This document shows, in pieces, positions 8,755 to 17,353 of a stretch of 64,000 nucleotides of DNA. Each line of letters begins with the position of its first letter. The first letter of the stretch is position 1. The stretch is from NCBI RefSeq assembly GCF_000826525.2, contig NZ_LN651330.1:186001-250000 (forward strand). Direction: 5' to 3'. The translations under genes were made by a program, and so were the position numbers. Under the pieces are notes generated by a model. That model did not search any database, had not been told where the DNA came from, and saw only the letters and a program-made list of their open reading frames with translations. The DNA comes from Mobilicoccus massiliensis. Its GTDB lineage: Bacteria > Actinomycetota > Actinomycetes > Actinomycetales > Dermatophilaceae.

Positions 8755-9651
8755 ATGTCACTTCGCATCACACAGAACTCGATGAACCGGACTCAACTCG
8801 CCGGTCTCAACACCAGCCTGTCGCGCCTGCAGGGCACGCAGGAGCAGCTCACCACGGGCAAACGCATCAGCCGGCCGTCCGACGACCCGGTAGGCACCGT
8901 GTCCGCGTTGCGGTTCCGCGCGGAACAGAGCCAGCTCGAGCAGTTCGGCGCCAACATCACCGACGGGCTCGCGCGCCTCACGGCCTCCGACGACGCGCTG
9001 ACGCAGACGGCGAACATGACGGTGCGCATGCGCACCCAGACCCTCGCCGCGCTGAACGGCACGCTCGGCCCGAACGAGCGCAAGGCGATCGCCGCCGAGA
9101 TCAAGGAGCTGCGGGGCGGTCTGCTCCAGCAGGCCAACAGCCAGTACGCGGGTCAGCCGCTCTTCGGCGGCACGACGCCGAACGCCAACGCCTTCGACGC
9201 CGCCGGCAACTTCCAGGGCAACACGCTGCCGGTGCTGCGCCAGGTCAATGACTCGCCGGGCACGGCCGGTCAGATGAACGTCGGCGTCAACGGCCAGGAG
9301 GCCTTCGGCAACGCCCTCGTGAAGGGCACCGGTGACCTGGACAAGCTCGCCGCGGCGATCGAGAGCGGCGATGATGCCGGGATGCGCGCGGGCCTCGAGG
9401 CCGTCGACACGCTGCGCACCAACATCCTCAACGTGCAGGCCACCGTGGGTACTCGCGTCAACCGCCTCCAGAGTCTCGAGTCGCTCAACGGCAAGCAGAA
9501 CGACGCCTCCACCATCGCCCTGTCCAAGGTCGAGGACACCGACTTCCTCAAGGCCGCCATGGACCTCTCGATCCAGTCCAACGCCTACCAGGCCGCCCTT
9601 TCGGCCTCGGCCAAGGTCATCCAGCCCTCCCTCATGGACTTCATCCGCTGA
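8755..9651 (+). CDS. flgL: Hook-associated protein 3 (hook-filament junction)
   Basis: A 298-residue FlgL, flagellin-like. It has the N-terminal helix pattern LRITQNSMNRTQLAGLNTSL and LTTGKRISRPSDDPVGTV, and the C-terminal helix ending ALSASAKVIQPSLMDFIR. It forms the second junction layer onto which FliC polymerises. GGGGG precedes ATG 8755. The operon closes with a strong hairpin terminator at 9665, which is also the edge of the flagellar block: the next 12 kb are mostly housekeeping genes. Confidence 0.95.
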   Translation: MSLRITQNSMNRTQLAGLNTSLSRLQGTQEQLTTGKRISRPSDDPVGTVSALRFRAEQSQLEQFGANITDGLARLTASDDALTQTANMTVRMRTQTLAALNGTLGPNERKAIAAEIKELRGGLLQQANSQYAGQPLFGGTTPNANAFDAAGNFQGNTLPVLRQVNDSPGTAGQMNVGVNGQEAFGNALVKGTGDLDKLAAAIESGDDAGMRAGLEAVDTLRTNILNVQATVGTRVNRLQSLESLNGKQNDASTIALSKVEDTDFLKAAMDLSIQSNAYQAALSASAKVIQPSLMDFIR

Positions 9652-9664
9652 CGTCGCCAGCGAT

Positions 9665-9703
9665 CGCGAACGGCCCCCGGCGCCATGCCGGGGGCCGTTC
9701 GCG
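9665..9703 (+). terminator. Strong hairpin terminator after flgL
   Basis: A 17-base-pair perfect stem around the loop GCCAT (arms 9665-9681 and 9687-9703). No long T run follows, which is usual in high-GC actinobacteria. Confidence 0.85.
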
Positions 9704-9765
9704 TTCTGCGCAGTCGGGTGAGCCGCGTCCCGGTCACACGACCGTCCAGTCGCGCACCCGGTTGT

Positions 9766-9793
9766 GTCAGAACCTCGCGATGAGGGTCGATAG
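9766..9793 (+). promoter_or_regulatory. FliA-type promoter of the heparinase-like gene
   Basis: GTCA at 9766-9769, 16-base spacer, GTCGATAG at 9786-9793. The -10 octamer is identical to that of the glycosylation operon at 889-896. Predicted start near 9800, 50 bases before GTG 9850. It puts a secreted lyase under flagellar-type control. Confidence 0.55.
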
Positions 9794-9849
9794 GAACGTG
9801 CTCCCGGACGGACCCGGGCGCGAGCACACCCACGGAAGGGACCACGATC

Positions 9850-11664
9850 GTGCGTCGACGTACTGCCGCGCTGGCGGCCACCATGACTGCGGCATTCGTC
9901 GCGACCACACTTGTCTCGGTACAAGATGTCTCGGCATCGGCCGCACCGGCGACCGGCGGCGGGTACCCGTGTCGCGGCTACGGGTTGATGAACTACAGCA
10001 ACCCGGTCACCGACCTCGACCAGGACCGCTTCACCTGGAACACGTTCAAGCGCACCAAGGTCGGCAACGGCATGCACGACATCAACTGGAAGCTCGACCC
10101 CTACCGTCAGGATTCCTGGAAGACGCTCTTCCACACCCTCAACTGGACCGGCGCGTACATCGACAAGTCCACGCGCGGCATCACCAAGCTGCGCGACCCG
10201 AAGGCGATCGACAAGGCCCTCGTCATCACGCAGGACTGGGTCCGCGACAACAAGTACCCCTGGCCCACGGGCCCCGGCGCAGGCAACGCCACCCACACGC
10301 GCGCCGACTTCATGATGTGCCTGCGCGACGGTCTGGCCGAGCTCGGCCGACCGGCACCCAAGTGGCTCGACGCCTCGTTGCTGCAGCACGCGGAGTGGCT
10401 CAAGAAGAACACGTGGAAGGACCACAACGTCGGCACCGAGCAGACCCTCGCCGTGCTCGGCGTCGGCTGCACCCTCGGGCGCCGCGACCACGTCACCTAC
10501 GGCGTCGGCAAGCTGAGCGCCGACATCACGCGGGTCATCGACTCCCAGGGCGCCAACAACGAGCAGGCCGTCGGTTACGCGCGCTACAACTACGCGCTGT
10601 GGGGCTACGTCGGCAACGCCCTCACCGGATGCAACATCAGTACGCCCGCTGCCCGCACCATTCAGAGTCGCCGCGCCGGTCTGCAGACCTTCCTCGACTT
10701 CGCCCTCAAGCCCGACGGCACCTACCAGCAGCTCGGCGACACCCAGATCGAACGGCCTCAGGGCGAGCTCACCCCCGCCGCGCAGTGGATCACGAGTGAC
10801 GGCAAGGCCGGTGCTCCGCCTGCCCAGCGCGTGAAGATCTACAACGCCGGTTACGTCTTCGGCCGCTCCGGTTGGGGCACCCGGGGGCGCACACAGTCGC
10901 AGGAGTCGGCCTACGCCCTGCGCTTCGGCCCCCTGCGCGCCGGTCACGGCCACAGCGACCACACCGCCATCACGTGGAACACCCAGGGCCGCTCGATCCT
11001 CGCCGACACGGGCACGGGCTCGTACAACCAGGACGCGTGGCGCCTGCACTACATCGGCCCCGAGGCCCACAACCAGCTCGTCGTCGCCGGCATGCGCAAC
11101 GGGTCGGCCACCAAGCTCGTGCGCTCGAAGATCGCCGACAAGGCCGACTTCTACCAGTTCTCCGACACGCCCTACCTCAAGACGAACCGCAGCCGCAGCA
11201 TCATCGTGCTCTCCGACCCCGACATCGTCGTCGCGTTCGACAAGGCCACCTCGTACAAGCCGACGACGTTCACGCAGTACTGGCACCTGCCCTACGACGT
11301 GTCGCTCAGGACCAGCGGCACTCGCGCCACCGCGTCGAAGGGCAACGTGACGACGACCCTGCTGCAGCTCCCCGCAGCCGGGGCCAAGCAGGCACCCTTC
11401 GGGCAGGTCAAGGGCTCGACCAAGCCCATCCAGGGTTGGCAGTGGACCGACTACTTCCACAAGTACAAGGCCCCGGTCGCCACCGTGACGCAGAAGGGAG
11501 CCTCGGCCGCCATGGTCACCGCCATCGTCGCCGCTCCCGGATCGACGCCGGTCGCGGTCAAGCCCGTCATCAGCGGCTCGACCACGACGTACACCTTCAC
11601 CGTGGGATCGAAGACCGCCGTCGTCACCCTCGACGGCAAGGGCACCCTGACGCGCGTGCGGTGA
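9850..11664 (+). CDS. Secreted heparinase II/III-like polysaccharide lyase
   Basis: A 604-residue exported protein. Residues 1-33 are a signal peptide (MRRRTAALAATMTAAFVATT, cleavage likely after ASA). The middle is an alpha/alpha toroid with the HN...Q motif (WKDHNVGTEQTLAVLG). From about residue 330 the heparinase II/III-type beta domain shows the signature RAGHGHSDHTAITWN and AHNQLVV. Relatives cut acidic polysaccharides by beta-elimination. GTG 9850 sits behind GGAAGGGA. It lies alone between the flgL terminator and the SRP RNA gene, with a FliA-type promoter. The substrate is unknown; a capsule or matrix polymer is plausible given the predicted coregulation with motility. Confidence 0.85.
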   Translation: MRRRTAALAATMTAAFVATTLVSVQDVSASAAPATGGGYPCRGYGLMNYSNPVTDLDQDRFTWNTFKRTKVGNGMHDINWKLDPYRQDSWKTLFHTLNWTGAYIDKSTRGITKLRDPKAIDKALVITQDWVRDNKYPWPTGPGAGNATHTRADFMMCLRDGLAELGRPAPKWLDASLLQHAEWLKKNTWKDHNVGTEQTLAVLGVGCTLGRRDHVTYGVGKLSADITRVIDSQGANNEQAVGYARYNYALWGYVGNALTGCNISTPAARTIQSRRAGLQTFLDFALKPDGTYQQLGDTQIERPQGELTPAAQWITSDGKAGAPPAQRVKIYNAGYVFGRSGWGTRGRTQSQESAYALRFGPLRAGHGHSDHTAITWNTQGRSILADTGTGSYNQDAWRLHYIGPEAHNQLVVAGMRNGSATKLVRSKIADKADFYQFSDTPYLKTNRSRSIIVLSDPDIVVAFDKATSYKPTTFTQYWHLPYDVSLRTSGTRATASKGNVTTTLLQLPAAGAKQAPFGQVKGSTKPIQGWQWTDYFHKYKAPVATVTQKGASAAMVTAIVAAPGSTPVAVKPVISGSTTTYTFTVGSKTAVVTLDGKGTLTRVR

Positions 11665-11721
11665 CCTCCACGGCCCCCGAGCCCGTCGACGACGCGTTTC
11701 ACGCCCGGGGGAGTGCTCGAC

Positions 11722-11727
11722 TACAGT
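11722..11727 (+). promoter_or_regulatory. -10 element of the SRP RNA gene
   Basis: TACAGT fits the actinobacterial TANNNT -10 and lies seven bases before the first base of the SRP RNA. No convincing -35 was seen at 17-18 bases. Confidence 0.45.
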
Positions 11728-11733
11728 GATGGA

Positions 11734-11823
11734 CGGCCCCCCGCGTGGTGGTACCTCACCCAACTCCCCCAGGGCAGGAATGCAGCAAGGGTAAGTGAGC
11801 TCTTCCAGGTACGCGGGGGGTCC
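11734..11823 (+). ncRNA. ffs: Signal recognition particle RNA, small bacterial type
   Basis: About 90 bases that fold into one long hairpin: the closing stem GGCCCCCCGCG pairs with CGCGGGGGGTCC. The apical domain carries the conserved Ffh-binding elements, AGGGCAGGAATGCAGCAAGG, with the GGAA-type tetraloop and the asymmetric loop around it. The RNA joins Ffh to target nascent membrane and secreted proteins to the translocon. Position directly upstream of dnaX is typical of actinobacteria. Ends are set by the stem to within a few bases. Confidence 0.93.
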
Positions 11824-11862
11824 TCTCATGCCCCGGCGCGAGTGGCACAGGTGGGGTGGTTC

Positions 11863-11916
11863 GCCCGGACAGGCCGTTTGCGCCCAGCGAAGCCGGTGCA
11901 AGCCGCCTGTCCGAGC
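11863..11916 (+). repeat. Inverted pair of short intergenic elements (family B)
   Basis: Two copies in opposite orientation between the SRP RNA and dnaX. The plus copy (11899-11916) contains GCCGCCTGTCCGAGC; the minus copy (11863-11881) reads, on the complement, GCAAACGGCCTGTCCGGGC. The same 18-base core (GAAACCGCCTGTNNGAGC) recurs at 21726 and five times at 43658-43811. The pair can form a stem-loop. Confidence 0.6.
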
Positions 11917-12004
11917 GAGAGCACGCGGCGCGGTGCACGCGCCGCCCCGGTGGGTTCACACCCGTGACCACGGGCGCACCCGTCGTCCACACGGAGACCA
12001 ACCG

Positions 12005-12027
12005 TTGTCGGTGGGGGCCGATAGCCT
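12005..12027 (+). promoter_or_regulatory. PafBC-type (RecA-independent) DNA-damage promoter of dnaX, leaderless
   Basis: TTGTCGGTG at 12005-12013, eight bases, then TAGCCT at 12022-12027. This is an exact match to the mycobacterial RecA-NDp promoter motif tTGTCRgtg-N8-TAnnnT, which is activated by PafBC after DNA damage. Transcription would start at about 12035, the first base of the GTG start codon, so the mRNA would be leaderless; there is no ribosome site before this GTG, which agrees. Confidence 0.6.
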
Positions 12028-12034
12028 CTGCTTC

Positions 12035-15000
12035 GTGACCACAGCCCTGTACCGCCGCTACCGCCCGCAGGACTTCTCCGAGGTCATCGGGCAGGAGCAC
12101 GTCACCGAGCCGCTCATGCAGGCGTTGCGCAGCGGGCGCATCGGCCATGCCTACCTGTTCAGCGGCCCGCGGGGCTGCGGCAAGACCACCTCGGCACGCA
12201 TCCTCGCTCGGTGTCTCAACTGCGAGCAGGGGCCCACGCCCACGCCGTGCGGTGAATGCGACTCCTGCCGGGCCCTCGCGACGGGCGGCCCGGGCAGCGT
12301 CGACGTCATCGAGATCGACGCGGCCTCTCACGGTGGCGTCGACGACGCCCGTGACCTGCGCGAGAAGGCGGCCTACGGGCCGGCCCAGTCGCGGTTCAAG
12401 GTCTACATCATCGACGAGGCGCACATGGTCACGCCGCAGGGCTTCAACGCCCTGCTCAAGATCGTCGAGGAGCCGCCCGAGCACGTGAAGTTCGTGTTCG
12501 CCACCACCGAGCCCGAGAAGGTCATCGGCACGATCCGTTCGCGTACCCACCACTACCCGTTCCGGCTCGTGCCGCCGGCGCGGCTGCAGGACTACCTCGA
12601 GCAGCTCTGCGAGCGCGAGGGTGTCGCGGTCGAACCGGGCGTGCTGTCGTTCGTCGTGCGTGCCGGCGGAGGCTCGGTGCGCGATTCGCTCTCGGTGCTC
12701 GACCAGCTCATCGCCGGTTCCGACGAGCACGGACTCACGTACGCCGGCGCCGCCGCGCTACTCGGGTTCACCGAGGGCGAGTTGCTCGACGCGTGCGTCG
12801 ATGCCATCGCCGCCGGCGACGGGGCCGGCATGTTCCGGCAGATCGACCGGGTCATCGAGACGGGGCAGGATCCGCGCCGGTTCGTCGAGGACCTGCTCGA
12901 ACGGTTCCGCGACCTCATCGTGCTCTCGGCGGTGAGCCAGTCACCCGACGCCGAGGCACACACGGCCGCCGTGCTGCGTGGGCTGCCCGACGACCAGATC
13001 GTGCGCATGCGGCAGCAGGCCGGGGCATACGGTCCAGGGCAGTTGTCGTACGCGGCCGACGTCATCAACGCCGGGCTCACCGAGATGACCGGTGCGACCT
13101 CCCCGCGCCTGCAGCTCGAGTTGCTGTGCGCGCGGTTGCTGCTGCCGACCGGCTCCGGTGAACACGGGTACGCCGCCCGGCTCGACCGGCTCGAACGCCG
13201 GCTCGACGTCGGGGGTGGCATCGCGACCTCCGCTCCGCCGCACGGGTTCATGCCTCCCGCTGCCTCGAGCGCGCCGGCGGGCGCCGGCGAGGACGCGGCG
13301 CGCGAGGTCGAGCGACGCGGTGACGAGGCGCGCGGTGTTGACGCGCGGGACGACGAAGCGGGCCGTCCTCACGGCCGCGGTGACGTGACCGGTGGCGGCC
13401 GCGCGGCCGCCGAGGCGCCCGGCCGATCCGGTGGTCCTGGTGCCGGCCGTCACGGACGTGAAGAGCCGGGTGTTCCCGGTCGCGGTGCCGAAGCACGAGC
13501 CGGTGGGCAACGGCCCGGTCAGGGCGGTGGCGAAACGGGCGGTGCCGTCGAACGCGCCGAGGCGAGACAGGGTGAAACGCGGCGCGGTGGCCAGGTGCCA
13601 GGTGCTCCGGCCCAGGGCGAGCAGGAACGAGGACAAGGCCCGCACGGGCCTTCGGCGGGTGGTCAGAGGCCCGTCGACCGGGACACCAGTGGTGCGCCCG
13701 GCCACGCAGGGGCGACGGGTCCGCGCGGTGGCGTCGACACCGAGATGATCCGCCGCAACTGGCCCGATGTGCTGCAACGCATCTTCAACATCCGGCGGGT
13801 CACGTGGACCTTCCTGTCCGAGCACGCCCAGGTGCTCGACTACGACGGCAACCGGCTGCTCCTCGGGCTCTCGACCAAGGGCCTCGCGACGACGTTCCGC
13901 AACGGTCCGCACGGCGAGGTGGTGCGCCAGGCTCTCAGTGAGGCGCTGGGCATCGACACGCGCGTCGAGGGCATCCCGGCCAGCGACGCTCCGGCGGCCC
14001 GCGGGGGTGGTCGACCTCGCGGCGGCGACGAGCCCGGCGACGGCGGACGCCCCGGAGGCCCGGGGGGAGTCGGCCCGTCAGGCGGTGGCCGACCCGGTGA
14101 CGGGCCCCGGTCCGGCGGGTCGGGTGCGCGCCCACCCCATCACGGTCCAGCGCCAGAGGCCGGGGCGGCAGGCGGGCGCGGCGACTCTCGACGCGGTGAG
14201 CGGGCCGGCATCGACGGGCCTGCCGGCGAAGGGAGTGCCGGCCCTGCCCCGGTGCCTGCTGACAACTCCGGCACAGGGGATCGCAGCGGCATGCGGGCAT
14301 CGGATGCTCCGCCCGCCAACGTCGGGCAACCGGGCGGGGTGCCCTCCGACGCCGGCCGTGGCCACTCTGACGGTGGCGCTGCAGGAACTATGCCTCGGCA
14401 AGCGGCCGGCCATGAGGCGGGCGTATCGGGTGGCCTGCCGGATCGAGTAGGCGATCACGCATCGCACCCCGAGGGCCGGAACCGGGGCGGCGGAGACGCC
14501 CCGCCTGGGGTGCCCAGCCGTTCCACTGAACATCAGCCGTCGACCGACGAGCGACCTCCGCTCACCGACGACGACATTCCTCCGGACGAGGAATCCCTCC
14601 CACCCGACCCCGGATTCGGCGGGCGCGGCACGGGCGCAGGCGACGCTCGCGCGGCCGTCGCCCCCGGTGCGCCCCGCACGCACGGCGGCTCCGACGGCGT
14701 CGCGCCGGCAGGGTCGGCGTCTCAGAACCTCGGTGCGACCCAGAACGACCATCACGGCGGCGCCGGATCGGCGGGAGCATCTCGCTCCGCCCCCGGACGG
14801 GCTGGCGGCGCCGGATCGGCGGGAGCATCTCGCTCGGCCCCCGCACCAGCCCGTCCGGGTGCCGACGCGGCCGGCTCCGACGCGTCTGCTGTCGAAGCGC
14901 CCCCGCGACGCGTCCATCCCGGCGCGGCGCAGGCTCGCGAGGCCATCCGGGCTGCGAGACGCGGTGGCCAGCGACAGGACTCCCACGACGCCGCCGTACC

Positions 15001-15130
15001 CCCGCGTGCACAGAACCACGACGACGAGGTGAGCGCCGACGACGAGGACATCGTCGACGCCGGCGCGGTGGGCCAGCCCGTCATCGCCACGGTTCTCGGC
15101 GGCGTCGTCATCGCCGAGGAAGAGGGCTGA
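12035..15130 (+). CDS. dnaX: DNA polymerase III subunit gamma/tau, unusually long
   Basis: A 1031-residue clamp-loader ATPase; bacterial gamma/tau is usually 560-700. Residues 1-370 are the canonical motor: YRRYRPQDF start, Walker A GPRGCGKTT, the four-cysteine zinc module (CLNCEQGPTPTPCGECDSC), Walker B IIDEAHM and sensor-1 FATTEPEKV. About residues 405-568 and 645-1000 are Gly/Ala/Arg/Pro/Asp-rich and of low complexity, interrupted at 570-645 by a conserved domain (RNWPDVLQRIFNIRR). The C-terminus (GQPVIATVLGGVVIAEEEG) is typical of actinobacterial tau. It loads the sliding clamp and couples polymerase with helicase. GTG 12035 was preferred because upstream in-frame codons overlap the SRP RNA. 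Confidence 0.93.
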   Translation: MTTALYRRYRPQDFSEVIGQEHVTEPLMQALRSGRIGHAYLFSGPRGCGKTTSARILARCLNCEQGPTPTPCGECDSCRALATGGPGSVDVIEIDAASHGGVDDARDLREKAAYGPAQSRFKVYIIDEAHMVTPQGFNALLKIVEEPPEHVKFVFATTEPEKVIGTIRSRTHHYPFRLVPPARLQDYLEQLCEREGVAVEPGVLSFVVRAGGGSVRDSLSVLDQLIAGSDEHGLTYAGAAALLGFTEGELLDACVDAIAAGDGAGMFRQIDRVIETGQDPRRFVEDLLERFRDLIVLSAVSQSPDAEAHTAAVLRGLPDDQIVRMRQQAGAYGPGQLSYAADVINAGLTEMTGATSPRLQLELLCARLLLPTGSGEHGYAARLDRLERRLDVGGGIATSAPPHGFMPPAASSAPAGAGEDAAREVERRGDEARGVDARDDEAGRPHGRGDVTGGGRAAAEAPGRSGGPGAGRHGREEPGVPGRGAEARAGGQRPGQGGGETGGAVERAEARQGETRRGGQVPGAPAQGEQERGQGPHGPSAGGQRPVDRDTSGAPGHAGATGPRGGVDTEMIRRNWPDVLQRIFNIRRVTWTFLSEHAQVLDYDGNRLLLGLSTKGLATTFRNGPHGEVVRQALSEALGIDTRVEGIPASDAPAARGGGRPRGGDEPGDGGRPGGPGGVGPSGGGRPGDGPRSGGSGARPPHHGPAPEAGAAGGRGDSRRGERAGIDGPAGEGSAGPAPVPADNSGTGDRSGMRASDAPPANVGQPGGVPSDAGRGHSDGGAAGTMPRQAAGHEAGVSGGLPDRVGDHASHPEGRNRGGGDAPPGVPSRSTEHQPSTDERPPLTDDDIPPDEESLPPDPGFGGRGTGAGDARAAVAPGAPRTHGGSDGVAPAGSASQNLGATQNDHHGGAGSAGASRSAPGRAGGAGSAGASRSAPAPARPGADAAGSDASAVEAPPRRVHPGAAQAREAIRAARRGGQRQDSHDAAVPPRAQNHDDEVSADDEDIVDAGAVGQPVIATVLGGVVIAEEEG
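14756..14851 (+). repeat. 48-base tandem repeat inside the dnaX low-complexity region
   Basis: Two copies of a 48-base unit, the first 32 bases identical (starting 14756 and 14804), encoding GGAGSAGASRSAP twice in frame. It shows that the disordered tail has grown by slippage or unequal recombination. Confidence 0.8.
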
Positions 15131-15150
15131 CGCGGAGCCAGGCCTGCTGA

Positions 15151-15179
15151 CCGTCATCGTCCCTCGATGAGGGTGACGG
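15151..15179 (+). terminator. Possible terminator after dnaX
   Basis: CCGTCA at 15151-15156 pairs with TGACGG at 15174-15179, enclosing an inner CCCTC-GAT-GAGGG stem with a four-base bulge; TTT follows nine bases later. The rest of the 348-base gap to plsC holds a possible -10 (TAGAGT, 15440-15445) and no gene that I can support. Confidence 0.4.
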
Positions 15180-15478
15180 CCCGCCCCTTTCGCCTCGCTG
15201 CCCGGGCACGTCGGCTCCACAGGCGTCCGGGCGGCCATCGTCGCCACCGGCGGAGGGAGAGGCGGATTCGGTCACCTCGCTGCTCGTCCGTGGCTGTGGC
15301 ACTTGACACCTCCGTGTGAGAAGACGAGAGGTCCGATGGCCTTGGTCCGCTCTGCGTGATCGTCTGGCGGCGTCGTGCGCGCACCACGGCCTGGGTGCGG
15401 ACGGAGACGCGCAGTGGCGCACCCTCGGATCCGCGCACGTAGAGTGAACTGCCCCTGAGCCCGAGGAGTGGGAGAACC

Positions 15479-16156
15479 GTGTACTACCGACTCGCGCGAA
15501 CCGTGTCCAAGCCGTTGTTGCGTGCCGCGTTCCGGCCCGACGTCTCCGGCATCGAGAACATCCCTCTCGACGGGCCCGTGATCATCGCGAGCAATCACAT
15601 CTCGTTCTTCGACAGCATCGTCATTCCGGCGGCCTCTCCTCGGCAGATCTCCTATCTCGCAAAGTCGGAGTACTTCACCGGTCATGGCCTGCGCGGGCGC
15701 ATCAACCGGCTGTTCTTCGACGGCATCGCCGGCGCCATCCCCGTCGACCGCGATGACACTCGGGCCGCGCACAAGTCGCTCGAACTCGCCCTGGGCGTCC
15801 TCTCTCGCGACGGCGCTTTCGGTATCTATCCCGAGGGCACCCGCTCTCGCGACCTGCGTCTCTACCGGGGCCACACCGGTGTCGGCCACCTCGTGCTCGA
15901 GTCCGGAGCGCCGGTCGTGCCCGTGGGAGTGCGAGGCACCGAGAAGATCCAGCCCGCCGGCTCGCGGTTCGTCCGCCCCGCACGGGTCGCCGTCCGGTTC
16001 GGTCGCCCCCTCGACTTCACGGGCCGCTTCGACGGCGTCGCCAAGGGCAAGGCCCGCCGCATGATCTCCGACGAGGTCATGGACGCCATCGCCGCCATCA
16101 CCGGCCAGGAGCGAGTCGACGAGTACAACGTGCGACCGGCCAAGCCCGCAGCCTGA
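15479..16156 (+). CDS. 1-acyl-sn-glycerol-3-phosphate acyltransferase (PlsC family)
   Basis: A 225-residue acyltransferase from GTG 15479 behind GAGGAGTGGGAG. It shows all the PlsC motifs: [10 protein letters not shown] (the HX4D catalytic pair); II, around [22 protein letters not shown] for the phosphate; [11 protein letters not shown]. These membrane-associated enzymes transfer a fatty acyl group to lysophosphatidic acid in phospholipid synthesis. Actinobacteria carry several paralogues, so the exact acceptor is uncertain and I give no symbol. It lies between dnaX and recR, where ybaB is usually found. Confidence 0.88.
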   Translation: MYYRLARTVSKPLLRAAFRPDVSGIENIPLDGPVIIASNHISFFDSIVIPAASPRQISYLAKSEYFTGHGLRGRINRLFFDGIAGAIPVDRDDTRAAHKSLELALGVLSRDGAFGIYPEGTRSRDLRLYRGHTGVGHLVLESGAPVVPVGVRGTEKIQPAGSRFVRPARVAVRFGRPLDFTGRFDGVAKGKARRMISDEVMDAIAAITGQERVDEYNVRPAKPAA

Positions 16157-16286
16157 GCCGGGCGCGGTTCGCCCGCCATCCGTACGCCGGAGGTGACGTG
16201 CGCCTCCGGCCGCATCCTCGGGATCCTCGACTCGGCGACGCGAGCGCGACATCGCCCATGCAGCGCCGACCTCTACGGTCACCGGA

Positions 16287-17237
16287 TCACCTCGCCTCCT
16301 CGACCCGCTCACGGATGACTTCGTACCGGCCGAGATCGTGCTTGGTGAAGCGAGCGATTCTCCAGCCGAGCCGTCTCAGATCCCGTTCCCGTTCGCGCTC
16401 GGCCACACGGATTCGCGCCCGCTCGCGCGCATCGTTGCCTTCGTACTTCTCTTCGCCGTCGTACTCACAGACCACCCGGCTACCGCGGATGCGCAGATCG
16501 ACCCGGTAGCGACGCTGCACGGAGAGCTCGACGACGTGCTGTGGCTCGACCGCGAACCCGAGGGCGAGCAGGTCGTGGCGCAGCAGACTCTCGCCCGCCG
16601 ACTCCGACCGCGGGTCGGCGAGGTCGAGCACTCGCCGGACTCCGGCCACACCCCGGTTCGAACGATGAAGAGACACGCCGGCCTGGAGTCGTGTCGTCGT
16701 CGTCGCACCCCGGAGAGCCCGGCCGGCGTTGAGGTCGGCGACCCCGTTGCGCAGAGCCCTGTCTGCCGCGACGAGATAGGCACGCGGAGACGAGAGCCCG
16801 ACCTGAACCGCTGCGATCTCCGGTGCAACCGCGACGGCCTGCACCGGGTCCTCATGATCCAGCGGCGTGCCTGCCTGCAGACGGTGCCACCTGCGTCCCG
16901 AGGCTCGATTGACGCTCGGCTTCTCGACGCGGCCGACGTGAACGATCCGCAGATCCGCGTCGTACGTGGGCAGCCCCCAGTACGCCAGCGCGGAATGGTG
17001 GGTGAGGACGGTCGTGGGTGGCAGCATGTCGAGCACGGCTCGCGCCCGACGAAGGTGCGCTTCCTCGGGCGTGACGTTGCCTGCCGGAGTGGTGTACGCG
17101 CCCCTACCGACGCGCAGCAGCTCCCCGCCGCGTACGGCGGCAGCCACCGCCGCACGGTGCACGCCCCACTCTCGGAACTGCCGCACGGTGACGACCCCGG
17201 CCCGAGCGGCGACGAGCTCGGCGAGAAGCGAATCCAT
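16287..17237 (-). CDS. AbiEi-like winged-helix protein with C-terminal DUF559-type nuclease domain
   Basis: About 316 residues. The N-terminal 60 residues (AARAGVVTVRQFREWGV, GGELLRVGRGAYTT) resemble the AbiEi antitoxin winged helix; the middle (VLTHHSALAYWGLPT) is the next AbiEi segment; the C-terminal 110 residues look like a Vsr/DUF559-type PD-(D/E)XK nuclease with RVDLRI, then EYDGEEKY, then GWRIARFTKHDL. No partner toxin of the AbiEii type is adjacent, so it is an orphan. Such fusions are frequent in actinobacteria and of unknown role. The start at 17237 is the methionine just before the domain; the ribosome site is weak and upstream starts are possible. Confidence 0.7.
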   Translation of the reverse strand: MDSLLAELVAARAGVVTVRQFREWGVHRAAVAAAVRGGELLRVGRGAYTTPAGNVTPEEAHLRRARAVLDMLPPTTVLTHHSALAYWGLPTYDADLRIVHVGRVEKPSVNRASGRRWHRLQAGTPLDHEDPVQAVAVAPEIAAVQVGLSSPRAYLVAADRALRNGVADLNAGRALRGATTTTRLQAGVSLHRSNRGVAGVRRVLDLADPRSESAGESLLRHDLLALGFAVEPQHVVELSVQRRYRVDLRIRGSRVVCEYDGEEKYEGNDARERARIRVAERERERDLRRLGWRIARFTKHDLGRYEVIRERVEEAR

Positions 17238-17353
17238 GCACTCAGTCCATCCGCTCTCAAGGAGGCGACGAGCGCGCTGACCCTCGTCCTGTGGACGGCG
17301 TGTCGGCGGACGGCCGGTTGTGGACGAGCGCGGTGCGACGAGGCTCCAGGCAT

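Noticed and set aside
8758..11901. A very long open frame (over 1000 codons) on the minus strand across flgL and the heparinase-like gene
   Set aside because: It is the complement shadow of two well-supported genes and the SRP RNA; its translation is Gly/Val/Arg/Asp-rich without any domain.
12017..12024. GCCGATAG before dnaX as a seventh FliA-type promoter
   Set aside because: At the right distance upstream there is ACCA, not TCA, and the TTGTCGGTG-N8-TAGCCT motif explains the site better.
13248..14450. Several open frames on both strands in the dnaX tail
   Set aside because: All frames are open there because of composition; only the frame that keeps the tau domain and C-terminus makes sense.
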